From positions 310,001-374,000 of the forward strand of contig NZ_KB891576.1 in assembly GCF_000373485.1 (NCBI RefSeq): DNA of 64,000 nt, in the 5' to 3' direction. Below, piece after piece: positions 46,482-54,765 of this stretch. Position 1 is the stretch's first letter. Every line of letters starts with the position of its first letter. The DNA is from Dasania marina DSM 21967 (lineage in GTDB: Bacteria > Pseudomonadota > Gammaproteobacteria > Pseudomonadales > Dasaniaceae). A program made the translations under genes and the position numbers. The notes under the pieces were generated by a model that saw only the letters and a list, made by a program, of their open reading frames with translations, was not told the origin of the DNA and did no database searches.

Positions 46482-47799
46482 TACGGTGGCAAGCGTTATT
46501 CAGATAGCCCTTGGGGTTCCAGCCTGGCAGCACCATGGGCTGGCTATGGCCATTAGTATCTGTAGCCCTAACCCATAATTCGTAATAGCCCTTTTTAGGA
46601 AACGACACTTGCTGCAACCAACGTTGCCAAGCATTGTGGTTCACCGCCGTATTGAGCTTAGCTTGCTGCCAACTTTGGCCAAAATCAATAGAGGTATAAA
46701 CAGAGTCTATGGCGGCATCACCTGCCCATGCATGGCCACGCACAGCTAATGGTTTGTCAAGCTTATGGCTAATACCCGATTTTGGATAAGTCACTAAAGA
46801 CTTAACCGGCATTTGATGAATAATACACATATCTTCATCAAGCACGGTGCTGCCAGGCGCAACGGGTTCACAGGGAACGCGATAGGCGTGGCCTAACATT
46901 TTCGCACCATCATGCACTTTATTGCGTATAGAGATACGCTCTAGCCATTTACCCGATGTAGATGCGGGCCAGCCACCGATGACCATACGCAGTGGGTAGC
47001 CATTCATTAAAGGTATATCTTCATCGTTTAGCGCCCATGCAATCATTGACTCTTGCTGCAAGGCTTTGGCTATAGGCACACCACGCGAAATGGGTTCTTT
47101 ATCAGGCGCACCACTAATATGGGTATCCGCACCGTGATAGGCGACATACACCGCATCACTTTTTATACCGCAATCATTCAGCACATCGGCTAAACGAACG
47201 CCCGTCCATTTGGGGCAGCCTACGGCACCATTACCCCATTGATTACCTTTAGCTGGCGGATTGAATTCTGAGCGACCATTGCCCCCACACTCTAAAGTGA
47301 GCTGGTAACTAACTGTTTCAAACTTGGCCTTTAGCTCCGCTATGCTATAGGTTTTGCTCTTCAGCACAGACTCGCCATCAATGGTCAAAGACCAGCTTTG
47401 TGGGTCTGGGTTTACCGGAGGGATACCATTATTACGTACAAACAACTTATCTGCCGGCGTAATAGCGTCATCCAATAAATGCACCGGCGTTTCCGCATTG
47501 ATAGGCCTATCATTAAGAATAGTCAAGCCAGGGTGCTTACCCGGGATGGTAAATGCCTCCGTCGTTTCAGCAAAAGCAGCAGGTATTAAACCGGCAGGCA
47601 TATAACGGCCAAAGACTATTTCGCCACCGAGTAAAGCCCCCATGGCGCCCAAACCACTAAGAAACCCTCTACGTGTAAGCGGATCCGATCGACGGCCAAA
47701 CACTTTTAGGTCCGCAGCCACTGCATCTTCAGCATAAAGCTCCCTGATACCTATTTGCTGACTGCCTTGCGTTATTGTTTTATCCGCTTGTTTTTTCAT
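46462..47799 (-). CDS. SorA/SoxC-like sulfite dehydrogenase, molybdopterin subunit
   Basis: 445 residues. A twin-arginine signal ('LTRRGFLSGLGAMGALLGG') sits unusually far in, after about 40 residues. The oxidoreductase molybdopterin domain (about 100-300) has the Mo-binding Cys in 'LTLECGGNGRSEF'. A Mo-co dimerisation domain with 'YTSIDFGQSWQQAKL' and 'YELWVRATDTNGHSQP' follows. It exports folded to the periplasm and oxidises sulfite to sulfate. The sequence is as close to SoxC as to SorA. No other sox genes are present, so sulfite dehydrogenase is preferred. Confidence 0.87.
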   Translation of the reverse strand: MKKQADKTITQGSQQIGIRELYAEDAVAADLKVFGRRSDPLTRRGFLSGLGAMGALLGGEIVFGRYMPAGLIPAAFAETTEAFTIPGKHPGLTILNDRPINAETPVHLLDDAITPADKLFVRNNGIPPVNPDPQSWSLTIDGESVLKSKTYSIAELKAKFETVSYQLTLECGGNGRSEFNPPAKGNQWGNGAVGCPKWTGVRLADVLNDCGIKSDAVYVAYHGADTHISGAPDKEPISRGVPIAKALQQESMIAWALNDEDIPLMNGYPLRMVIGGWPASTSGKWLERISIRNKVHDGAKMLGHAYRVPCEPVAPGSTVLDEDMCIIHQMPVKSLVTYPKSGISHKLDKPLAVRGHAWAGDAAIDSVYTSIDFGQSWQQAKLNTAVNHNAWQRWLQQVSFPKKGYYELWVRATDTNGHSQPMVLPGWNPKGYLNNACHRIAIKVV

Positions 47800-48118
47800 A
47801 GCCGCCTACCCATTTAATTAACACGATTTCAAGTAAGTAATCTGCAATTAGCTTATTTTCACTTTTAGATGCACTTATAAAACGATTACTAGTGATAAAA
47901 ACCTATATAAATCGCAGGGTTAAGTTGCACACGACATAGACTAAACATCTTAATATTCAATGTGTAGAGCCAATTACCGCAAGCAACAGTTAGCAACTGG
48001 GCCTTCTGGAACACTTTTTAGCTAGCGTACTATGAGCTCACGTGATGGCTAACCAAGGAAAAGCTAATACCCCAGCCTAAACAGAGCCACTTAAACAATT
48101 ATTAAAAGGCACGCAATA
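47800..48118. promoter_or_regulatory. Divergent intergenic region between sorA-like and GST genes
   Basis: A 319-base AT-rich gap that must hold promoters for both the leftward sulfite dehydrogenase operon and the rightward GST-MFS-glutaredoxin-exporter operon. I see no strong repeat or sigma-54 promoter in it. Confidence 0.5.
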
Positions 48119-48781
48119 ATGTATACGTTATATACCTGTAGTAAGGGCTATACCGATGAGCCTACCAGCCTAGCACCACAGATAGCATTAGAAGAGATTG
48201 GCGCGGACTATAACTTAGTAGAGGTCGATTTATTTGACGTGCCTGAGTGGTTTTATAAGCTGCACCCCCGCGGAAAAATCCCGGTATTAGCGGTTAGCCC
48301 TAGCGACCCTGCAGGCGAGCCCTTACTTATTTACCCCTCTACCGCCATATTGCTTTATTTGGCCGAGCAGCACCCTAGCTGCAAACTACTACCTGCTGCT
48401 GGCACTAACCAAAGAGCGTTAGCCTACAAATGGATGATTTATTTATCAGAAGAGCTGCAAGCATGGTTCATGATGGATTCATTTCCAGAAAGGTATTGTT
48501 TAGAAGAGTCACAAAAAACCATCATCGAGTCTAAAGCTGCGCTGCTTATCGATGAAGCTTGGCAAGAGATCGATAAAGAACTGGCTACACACCCTTACTT
48601 ACTAGGCCAAAACTACTCCGTCATTGACCTTTTTCTGTATATGACGACTCGCTGGATACGACCAGAAATACATAAGCGCCTAAATCATTATCCTAATATT
48701 GCCCGCACCGTTTCCTTAATAGAGTCACGCGAGGCGGTTTTACGCACATTAAAAAATAATGATATGGCAGTTATTTCATAA
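48119..48781 (+). CDS. Glutathione S-transferase family protein
   Basis: 220 residues. An N-terminal thioredoxin-like domain (about 1-85, 'HPRGKIPVLAV' with the cis-Pro and 'IYPSTAILLYLAEQHP') is followed by a helical C-terminal domain. It probably conjugates or binds glutathione, and the substrate is unknown. It is first in a rightward operon: MFS follows after 15 bases. Confidence 0.9.
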   Translation: MYTLYTCSKGYTDEPTSLAPQIALEEIGADYNLVEVDLFDVPEWFYKLHPRGKIPVLAVSPSDPAGEPLLIYPSTAILLYLAEQHPSCKLLPAAGTNQRALAYKWMIYLSEELQAWFMMDSFPERYCLEESQKTIIESKAALLIDEAWQEIDKELATHPYLLGQNYSVIDLFLYMTTRWIRPEIHKRLNHYPNIARTVSLIESREAVLRTLKNNDMAVIS

Positions 48782-48796
48782 TAAAAAGGTCTAAAC

Positions 48797-50002
48797 ATGA
48801 GCATTGACTCAGTAATCAGTGATAAAAACTTAAGCATACCTAAACATAAAAACTTTTCTTGGGTGGCACAAACACTAAGCTACACCTTTTTAGGCATGGT
48901 GGGCTACTTTCCATTTATGGTATTGCCAGTAATAGTCACTGGCTTTATTGACCAACTACAGATATCGCAATCTTTTGCAGGCTTTATTGCCTCCGCAAAT
49001 CTAGTAGGCGGCGCTATATCGGCTGTAGTCATGTCGCAAATTATTCATAAATACAGTTTGAAAAAAGTCGCTATTGTGGGCTTAAGCATTCTTGTTATTA
49101 TGGATTTTTTATCATCTTTTATAGCCAATCCAGAGACATTACTCGTCATACGATTTTTTTCAGGTATAGGCATAGGTGTAGTTATATCAGCCGCGCTATC
49201 AGCCATTTCCAGAAGCCCTTATCCTGATGAAGGATTCAGTATATTTATAGGTACCTTGTTTGTTTTTAGTGGCGTGGGGATACTAGCATCGCCTTATCTA
49301 CTTTCTGCTGGGGGGATGCAGGCTGTTTTTTTACTACTCTCCTTAATGGCTTTAATTGGATTACTCTTCACACCATCACTTTCCAAATTTAAACAAAAAA
49401 ATGATTTCTGCCCATCATTTCTATCCTTTATAAAAAGAAAATCGGTATCTAAAGCCTTTGTTGGTTATGCCTTGTTTCAAGCAGCCAACGGCTCAATCTG
49501 GGCTTATGCCTTTGAGATAGGCTTAGCGGGAAACTTAACCGGATCCCAAGTAGGGATGGTACTAGCAGGTAGTTCTTTTTGCGGCATTGTAGGTATGGCT
49601 GCGGTACTATTTTTTCGAACCCGCTATGGCCGCGCAAAACCTATAGCCATTGCTATCATGATCCAAATAGCTAGCATCTCTCTTTTATTGAGTGAGTTTT
49701 CTTTCGCTACGTTTATTTTAGCTTTATTTTTATTTCAATCGGCATGGTCTAGCGTATCGCCTTATTTTAACGGCTTATTCTCTGACCTAGATCAAACCGG
49801 TCGCTGCGTTTCATTTGGCCTATCGCTAGAGCTAATTGGCCAGTCAATTGGGCCGGCCATCGCCGCCATTGTCATCATTGGCGGACTTAACGGGTCTATA
49901 TACCTAAGTATCGTATTATATATAGCCACCATAATATTAATCACCCAAGCGGAAAGATCTTTGATTATCAAAAAGGCTATACCCGATGACACGCCCTTTT
50001 AA
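48797..50002 (+). CDS. Major facilitator superfamily transporter
   Basis: 401 residues with about twelve membrane helices. The motif 'RFFSGIGIGVVISAALSAISR' and the central loop 'FKQKNDFCPSFLSFIKRKSVSK' are typical MFS features. The substrate is unknown; the context suggests import of the amine/sulfur compound used by this locus. It is followed by glutaredoxin after 22 bases. Confidence 0.88.
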   Translation: MSIDSVISDKNLSIPKHKNFSWVAQTLSYTFLGMVGYFPFMVLPVIVTGFIDQLQISQSFAGFIASANLVGGAISAVVMSQIIHKYSLKKVAIVGLSILVIMDFLSSFIANPETLLVIRFFSGIGIGVVISAALSAISRSPYPDEGFSIFIGTLFVFSGVGILASPYLLSAGGMQAVFLLLSLMALIGLLFTPSLSKFKQKNDFCPSFLSFIKRKSVSKAFVGYALFQAANGSIWAYAFEIGLAGNLTGSQVGMVLAGSSFCGIVGMAAVLFFRTRYGRAKPIAIAIMIQIASISLLLSEFSFATFILALFLFQSAWSSVSPYFNGLFSDLDQTGRCVSFGLSLELIGQSIGPAIAAIVIIGGLNGSIYLSIVLYIATIILITQAERSLIIKKAIPDDTPF

Positions 50003-50024
50003 AAACCTTACACCAGGAAAAAAA

Positions 50025-50267
50025 ATGACAGAGATATCCATTTACGGCAGGGCTGACTGCCCTTTTTGTGTTAAAGCCGTAACCCTAAGTAAAACCAAAG
50101 GCTATGATTATACTTTTTTTAATATCATTGAAAACAATCTTACTATGGACGACCTTAAAAAAATAACAGGCCGTGACGTTAGTACCGTCCCACAAATTTA
50201 TAAAGATAAAGATTATATCGGCGGCTACAGTGAATTTGAAACATTAGAGATCGATAGCGACTCTTAA
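50025..50267 (+). CDS. Glutaredoxin (GrxC-like)
   Basis: 80 residues from the ATG at 50025 with CAGGA upstream; the open frame 39 bases upstream overlaps the MFS gene. Dithiol active site C-P-F-C in 'GRADCPFCVKAVTL', cis-Pro in 'VSTVPQIYKD', and the glutathione-binding GG in 'DYIGGYSEF'. It reduces mixed disulfides with glutathione and fits with the GST two genes upstream. Confidence 0.92.
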   Translation: MTEISIYGRADCPFCVKAVTLSKTKGYDYTFFNIIENNLTMDDLKKITGRDVSTVPQIYKDKDYIGGYSEFETLEIDSDS

Positions 50268-50400
50268 TAAACTCTAGTTACAAAACACATCAGCACTTGG
50301 TGCAGTTAGCTATATTTATCAAAGCAATTGGCCCTAAGAGCTAAGTCCATTCAATGAGACAGTAGGCTTAGCATTTAACACGATTAATAGGGCTATCTTG

Positions 50401-51432
50401 ATGTACACAAAAACTGTTTCAGCCATAAAACTTATTAGCTTTGATCGTGTAAAGCATCTTTTCCCAGGCATATTAATCAGTATAACTATTGCCATGGCGG
50501 CTCAGTTTCTAGCCAAAAACTACCAAGCACCTGTTATGTTGTTTGCTCTATTACTTGGCATTTCATTTAACTTCATTATGGAGTCGGATAAATGCCGAGC
50601 AGGGGTAGAGTTTAGTGCCAAGAAGTTATTGCGCATAGGTATTGTTTTACTAGGTATACGTATCACCTTAGAAGACATTATGTCCTTAGGCTACGCACCA
50701 ATAGCTATGGTTGTTATAGGCGTTTTATGCACCATGATATTTGGCATAGTCATCGCTAGAGTGGCGGGTTTAAAAACTGAATTTGGCCTTTTATCTGGCG
50801 GCTCAGTAGCCATCTGCGGTGCGTCTGCGGCGTTAGCTATTTCCAGCATATTCCCCGAGAACGAGGAAAACAAACGCCTAACTATTTTTACGGTTATTTC
50901 TGTTACGGCGCTTAGCACCTTAGCAATGATAGTCTACCCACTTATTACCCAAGCCTTACATTATAACGATATTCAAAGCGGGGTGTTCTTGGGGGGAACC
51001 ATTCATGATGTCGCACAGGTTGTCGGCGCCGGTTATAGCATCTCGGATAATGTTGGCGACCTATCGACCTTCGTGAAATTATTACGGGTAGCCACCTTAG
51101 TACCTGTGATCGTTATACTCAGCCTGTATATGCTACCCAGAAACAGCAGCAGCCAAGGTGCCGACATAAAAAGTATTTTCCCTTTATTTTTATTAGGCTT
51201 TGTTATTGTACTAACCGCTAACAGCCTAGGATTTATACCCAAAAGCTTACAGGAATTTATGACTACACTATCATCTTGGTTGTTAGTTATAGCCATTTCC
51301 GCACTAGGCGTTAAAACGTCATTGAAGGAAGTTTTCTCACTAGGCTGGGCACCCATTACCATGGTGTTAATGGAAACTATATTTCTTGCGGGGTTATTTA
51401 TTGCCGGCATTTATTTTTTAGATATTCAGTAG
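50401..51432 (+). CDS. YeiH-family putative sulfate exporter
   Basis: 343 residues from the ATG at 50401 (a TTG one codon earlier is also open). About ten membrane helices. 'LLRIGIVLLGIRITLEDIMSLGY', 'GGSVAICGASAALAISSIFPENEENKR' and 'GVFLGGTIHDVAQVVGAGYSIS' are the conserved YeiH/PSE family motifs. The family is annotated as putative sulfate exporter and recurs in sulfonate degradation loci. It fits removal of sulfate made by the sulfite dehydrogenase. Confidence 0.87.
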   Translation: MYTKTVSAIKLISFDRVKHLFPGILISITIAMAAQFLAKNYQAPVMLFALLLGISFNFIMESDKCRAGVEFSAKKLLRIGIVLLGIRITLEDIMSLGYAPIAMVVIGVLCTMIFGIVIARVAGLKTEFGLLSGGSVAICGASAALAISSIFPENEENKRLTIFTVISVTALSTLAMIVYPLITQALHYNDIQSGVFLGGTIHDVAQVVGAGYSISDNVGDLSTFVKLLRVATLVPVIVILSLYMLPRNSSSQGADIKSIFPLFLLGFVIVLTANSLGFIPKSLQEFMTTLSSWLLVIAISALGVKTSLKEVFSLGWAPITMVLMETIFLAGLFIAGIYFLDIQ

Positions 51433-51577
51433 TGTAAAAGCAGAGTAATACACAAGAGAATATTTAAACACCTATTTTATGATGCTCACAAGCGCATAAA
51501 ATGATGGTAGCTTGCTACCCAAAAGGTCTTAAGCTGCCATCCCAATTACTATTCAATTTACGTTAAAGCCAATGACA

Positions 51578-51982
51578 TTATACTTTTTCTTTACGCTGTG
51601 TAGGCGCACCCGCCTCTTTCCAGGCAGTTAATCCATCTACATATTGTTTAGCATTGATAAAACCCATTTCCACCAGCGTCTTAGTCGCCAGCGCTGAGCG
51701 CCAAGCTGCTGCACAATAAACTATCAACAGCTGTTCAGGGTTGGTAAAAACCTCTTTGTGGTAAGGGCTGTTAGGGTCAGCCCAAAACTCTAGCATACCC
51801 CGGGCACAATGATACGCCCCACTAATCATGCCATCACGCTCCAGCTCACGTACATCTCGAACATCTAAAAAAATGACACCACCTTGTTGATGCAATGCTA
51901 TCGCCTGAGCCGTATTCACTTGCTCAATAACAGCTTCCGCCTCAGCAAGGTAGTCTTGGTAACCTTTAATTACATTATCCAT
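51578..51982 (-). CDS. Rhodanese-like sulfurtransferase
   Basis: 134 residues from the ATG at 51982. 'GGVIFLDVRDVRELERDGMISGAYHCARGMLEFWAD' precedes the active-site Cys in 'IVYCAAAWRSALAT'. The loop C-A-A-A-W-R belongs to the same group as many stand-alone rhodaneses. It forms a pair with the next rhodanese gene, which lies 40 bases upstream in the same direction. Confidence 0.87.
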   Translation of the reverse strand: MDNVIKGYQDYLAEAEAVIEQVNTAQAIALHQQGGVIFLDVRDVRELERDGMISGAYHCARGMLEFWADPNSPYHKEVFTNPEQLLIVYCAAAWRSALATKTLVEMGFINAKQYVDGLTAWKEAGAPTQRKEKV

Positions 51983-52022
51983 ACATCCCACACTCTGAAT
52001 CAGCAATTATGCCTCAGTAGTT

Positions 52023-52373
52023 TTACAACTTAAGTTTTCTATATTTTAGAAACCCCCCGCTAATATACTGCGCATTAATATAGCCCATATCCTTTAAAGC
52101 ACTTGCCGATAACGCGCCGCGATTATTAGCATTGCAATAACACATGATTAGGGTAGTTAAGTCGGGGATTTTACCCTCTATATCCATTTCTAACCTGCCT
52201 CGGCTAATATGCATAGAGCCATCTATATGGCCGCAGTCGCGCTCCTCTTTATCACGTATATCTAAAGCGACTGCGCCTTGCGCCACCAACTGGTCCACTT
52301 GCTCAGGCTGCACCGCCTGCACACGACCACAGGCGATGTCGGCCAGCTGTTGAAACTTTTCTGTATAAGCCAT
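52023..52373 (-). CDS. Rhodanese-like sulfurtransferase
   Basis: 116 residues from the ATG at 52373, with GAGAG six bases upstream. 'VALDIRDKEERDCGHIDGSMHISRGRLEMDIEGKIPD' leads to the active-site Cys in 'MCYCNANNRGALSA'. It is the first gene of the rhodanese pair and follows the GC-rich repeat region. Confidence 0.85.
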   Translation of the reverse strand: MAYTEKFQQLADIACGRVQAVQPEQVDQLVAQGAVALDIRDKEERDCGHIDGSMHISRGRLEMDIEGKIPDLTTLIMCYCNANNRGALSASALKDMGYINAQYISGGFLKYRKLKL

Positions 52374-52509
52374 TGTTACTCTCTCATTAAAAATACGATG
52401 ACCCATCACGTTACAACACAGCCTCTACAGCAACAACGTCCAGATCAAAGCAAATTTTGACCCATCTGGTTACATAGACATACTAGCTAGGCCTGCTATC
52501 AGCCAGCCA

Positions 52510-52945
52510 ATAAACCCTAGACATCGCCGCTCCTGCGCAAAGCTGGCCCCGCGAGCATACGACCGCCAAGGACACCCAAGACACTCCTTGCAGTCGCGGG
52601 GTAGGCTCTGGCGGAAGTGCAGATTTTGCATCGTGACATGGATGTCACTTAGTAGAGCAACGCAGGAGCAGTTGCCGAGGAGCAAAAATCTGCCCGCACA
52701 TCCTGAACATCGCCGCTCCTGCGCAGAGCCGGCCCCACGAGCAACGCGAGTGCACAGCGTGGCCCGCGTAGTGCTTTGGCCATTGGGTCTCCATACCCAA
52801 GACGTTTCGCAAAAAAATCCTGCTGCACGGGGCAAGCTTTGCGCCCGCGACAGGGCCTGCCCCGCGTAGCGCTTTGGGTATACTGTTCATCCTGAACATC
52901 GCCGCTCCTGCGCATCCATGCGCCCGCGGCATACAGCACATCCTG
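52510..52945 (-). repeat. GC-rich dispersed repeat region, copy B with three internal modules
   Basis: Most of the 637-base gap between the rhodanese pair and alanine dehydrogenase. Its minus strand (52714-52892) is homologous to copy A at 24411-24626. The module ACATCGCCGCTCCTGCGCA recurs three times (about 52521, 52708, 52896), and the 24-base tract at A's right end also occurs unchanged near 52530-52555. Composition is much more GC-rich than the flanking genes. Short open frames on both strands are not called as genes. Confidence 0.75.
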
Positions 52946-52950
52946 TGCAT

Positions 52951-52983
52951 AAAAAAGCCGCCGTTACTTTCGTAACGGCGGCT
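52951..52983 (-). terminator. Rho-independent terminator of alanine dehydrogenase
   Basis: AGCCGCCGTTAC (52956-52967) and GTAACGGCGGCT (52972-52983) form a perfect 12-bp stem with a 4-base loop. On the minus strand it is followed by six Ts. It lies 27 bases after the ald stop. Confidence 0.92.
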
Positions 52984-53010
52984 CGAATAGACCTGAATGG
53001 CTAATCAGAC

Positions 53011-54132
53011 TTATAAAGTCGCTAATGCGTCTTCAGGAGCAACGTAGTCGTAACCTAATACGTCAGCAACTGGCTTATAAGTAACTTTTCCACCTAGAAC
53101 GTTCAAACCGTCCATTAGGTATTTGTCGTCTAACAAGGCTTGCTTAGCGCCTTTGTTCGCTAGAGTTACGGCGAAAGGCATAGTTGCGTTGGTTAACGCC
53201 ATAGTAGCCGTACGAGCAACACCACCGGGCATGTTGGCAACACAGTAGTGAACTACGTCGTCTACAACATAAGTCGGATCTTGGTGAGTAGTGGCTTTAG
53301 ACGTTTCGAAACAACCACCTTGGTCGATGGCAACGTCAACCACTACAGAACCTTTCTTCATCATTTTGATGTGCTTAGCAGAAACAAGCTTAGGAGCAGC
53401 AGCACCAGGGATAAGAACAGCACCGATAACTAAGTCAGCTTCAACAATCAACTGGTCCATGGCGTCAGCTGTTGAGTAAACAGTTTTCAAACGGCCACCG
53501 AATTCAGTGTCTAATTGACGTAGACGCGGCAATGAACGGTCTAGGATAGTAACGTCTGCACCCATGCCTATAGCCATATGAGCCGCTTGCGTACCCACAA
53601 CACCACCACCAACGATTAATACTTTAGCAGGAGCAACACCAGGAACGCCGCCCAACAATGCGCCTAAACCACCTTGTGCTTTCTCTAAGTGGTGAGCACC
53701 TGCTTGGATAGACATACGGCCAGCAACTTCAGACATAGGAGCCAATAATGGTAGGCCACCGAAAGGAGAAGTAACTGTTTCATAAGCGATACAGGTAGCA
53801 CCTGATTCGATTAATAATTTAGTTTGCTCTGGGTCTGGAGCCAAATGTAAGTAAGTGAACAATATTTGACCAGCGCGTAGCATTTTGCACTCAACAGGCT
53901 GTGGCTCTTTAACTTTAATAATCATGTCAGCAGCGGCAAAAATTTCAGCAGCTGTATCGATCATTTTAGCGCCAGCAGCTATGTATTGGTCATTATCAAA
54001 ACCAATGGCTGCGCCGCCGTTGTTTTCAACCATAACTTCATGGCCGTTAACAACTAATTCTTTAACACCAGCAGGCGTTAAGCCTATGCGGTATTCGTGG
54101 TTTTTAATCTCTTTAGGTACGCCGATCAACAT
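53011..54132 (-). CDS. ald: Alanine dehydrogenase
   Basis: 373 residues from the ATG at 54132, with GAGGA eight bases upstream; an upstream extension to 54171 is not family-like. 'MLIGVPKEIKNHEYRIGLTPAGV' is the conserved N-terminus. The NAD-binding Rossmann motif is in 'VLIVGGGVVGTQAAHMAIGMGADVTILDR'. It interconverts alanine and pyruvate with release of ammonia, and would regenerate pyruvate for the pyruvate-type aminotransferases here. It is divergent from an lrp-type gene, which probably controls it. Confidence 0.96.
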   Translation of the reverse strand: MLIGVPKEIKNHEYRIGLTPAGVKELVVNGHEVMVENNGGAAIGFDNDQYIAAGAKMIDTAAEIFAAADMIIKVKEPQPVECKMLRAGQILFTYLHLAPDPEQTKLLIESGATCIAYETVTSPFGGLPLLAPMSEVAGRMSIQAGAHHLEKAQGGLGALLGGVPGVAPAKVLIVGGGVVGTQAAHMAIGMGADVTILDRSLPRLRQLDTEFGGRLKTVYSTADAMDQLIVEADLVIGAVLIPGAAAPKLVSAKHIKMMKKGSVVVDVAIDQGGCFETSKATTHQDPTYVVDDVVHYCVANMPGGVARTATMALTNATMPFAVTLANKGAKQALLDDKYLMDGLNVLGGKVTYKPVADVLGYDYVAPEDALATL

Positions 54133-54272
54133 AAAAAATTCCTCAAAAATAGTAAACAGCAACGCACACATTGCATTGCGCCATGGTAATCGAAAATAAT
54201 CAGTTGATTTATTATTAAATTACTATATTTTTAGTGCTTTCAACTAGCACATCTCAATGAAAAAGGTTTTTT

Positions 54273-54755
54273 ATGGCTTCTAAGAATAACGACCCCCGGC
54301 CCTTAGACAAAATTGATAAAAACATACTGCGAGAACTGCAAAAAGACGGTCGAATCGCCTACGCTCAGCTCGCAAAGCGAGTGGGTTTAAGCCCCACTCC
54401 CTGTGTTGACAGGGTAAAACGCTTAGAGGCCGACGGCGTTATTCAAGGTTATAGCGCCATTATTAACCCCGAATCGGTCAACGCATCGCTAGTAGTGTTC
54501 GTACAAATCCGGCTCAGCCGCAGCTCCAAAGATGTCTTTGAAGACTTTAGTAAAGCTGCAGGCTTATTGCCAGAAATTCAGGAATGTCATTTGGTATCTG
54601 GCGCCTTTGATTACCTTATTAAGGCCCGGGTGGCGGATATGGGTTCTTACCGCGAGTTTTACGGCGACACCCTGCTGACGCTACCGGGCGTGGAGGTTTG
54701 CACCAGCTATGTCGCCATGGATCAGGTGAAAGAAAGCCTACACGTCGCCATATAG
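54273..54755 (+). CDS. lrp: Leucine-responsive regulatory protein (Lrp/AsnC family)
   Basis: 160 residues. The N-terminal HTH ('YAQLAKRVGLSPTPCVDRVKRLEADGVI') is followed by a RAM effector domain ('ECHLVSGAFDYLIKARVADMGSYREF'). The sequence is very close to global Lrp. It is divergent from ald with about 140 bases between, a common pairing in which Lrp activates ald on alanine. Confidence 0.92.
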   Translation: MASKNNDPRPLDKIDKNILRELQKDGRIAYAQLAKRVGLSPTPCVDRVKRLEADGVIQGYSAIINPESVNASLVVFVQIRLSRSSKDVFEDFSKAAGLLPEIQECHLVSGAFDYLIKARVADMGSYREFYGDTLLTLPGVEVCTSYVAMDQVKESLHVAI

Positions 54756-54765
54756 CGCCCCTCAC

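Noticed and set aside
46462..47799. SoxC of a thiosulfate-oxidising Sox system
   Set aside because: No soxXYZAB genes are in the window, and the partner is a single small cytochrome as in SorAB.
51506..51519. Small hairpin GGTAGC-TT-GCTACC after the YeiH gene
   Set aside because: Only six base pairs and no T-run on either strand; too weak to call a terminator.
52588..52950. Four overlapping open frames in repeat copy B
   Set aside because: They overlap each other on both strands in GC-rich repeat DNA, with no start signals or known domains.
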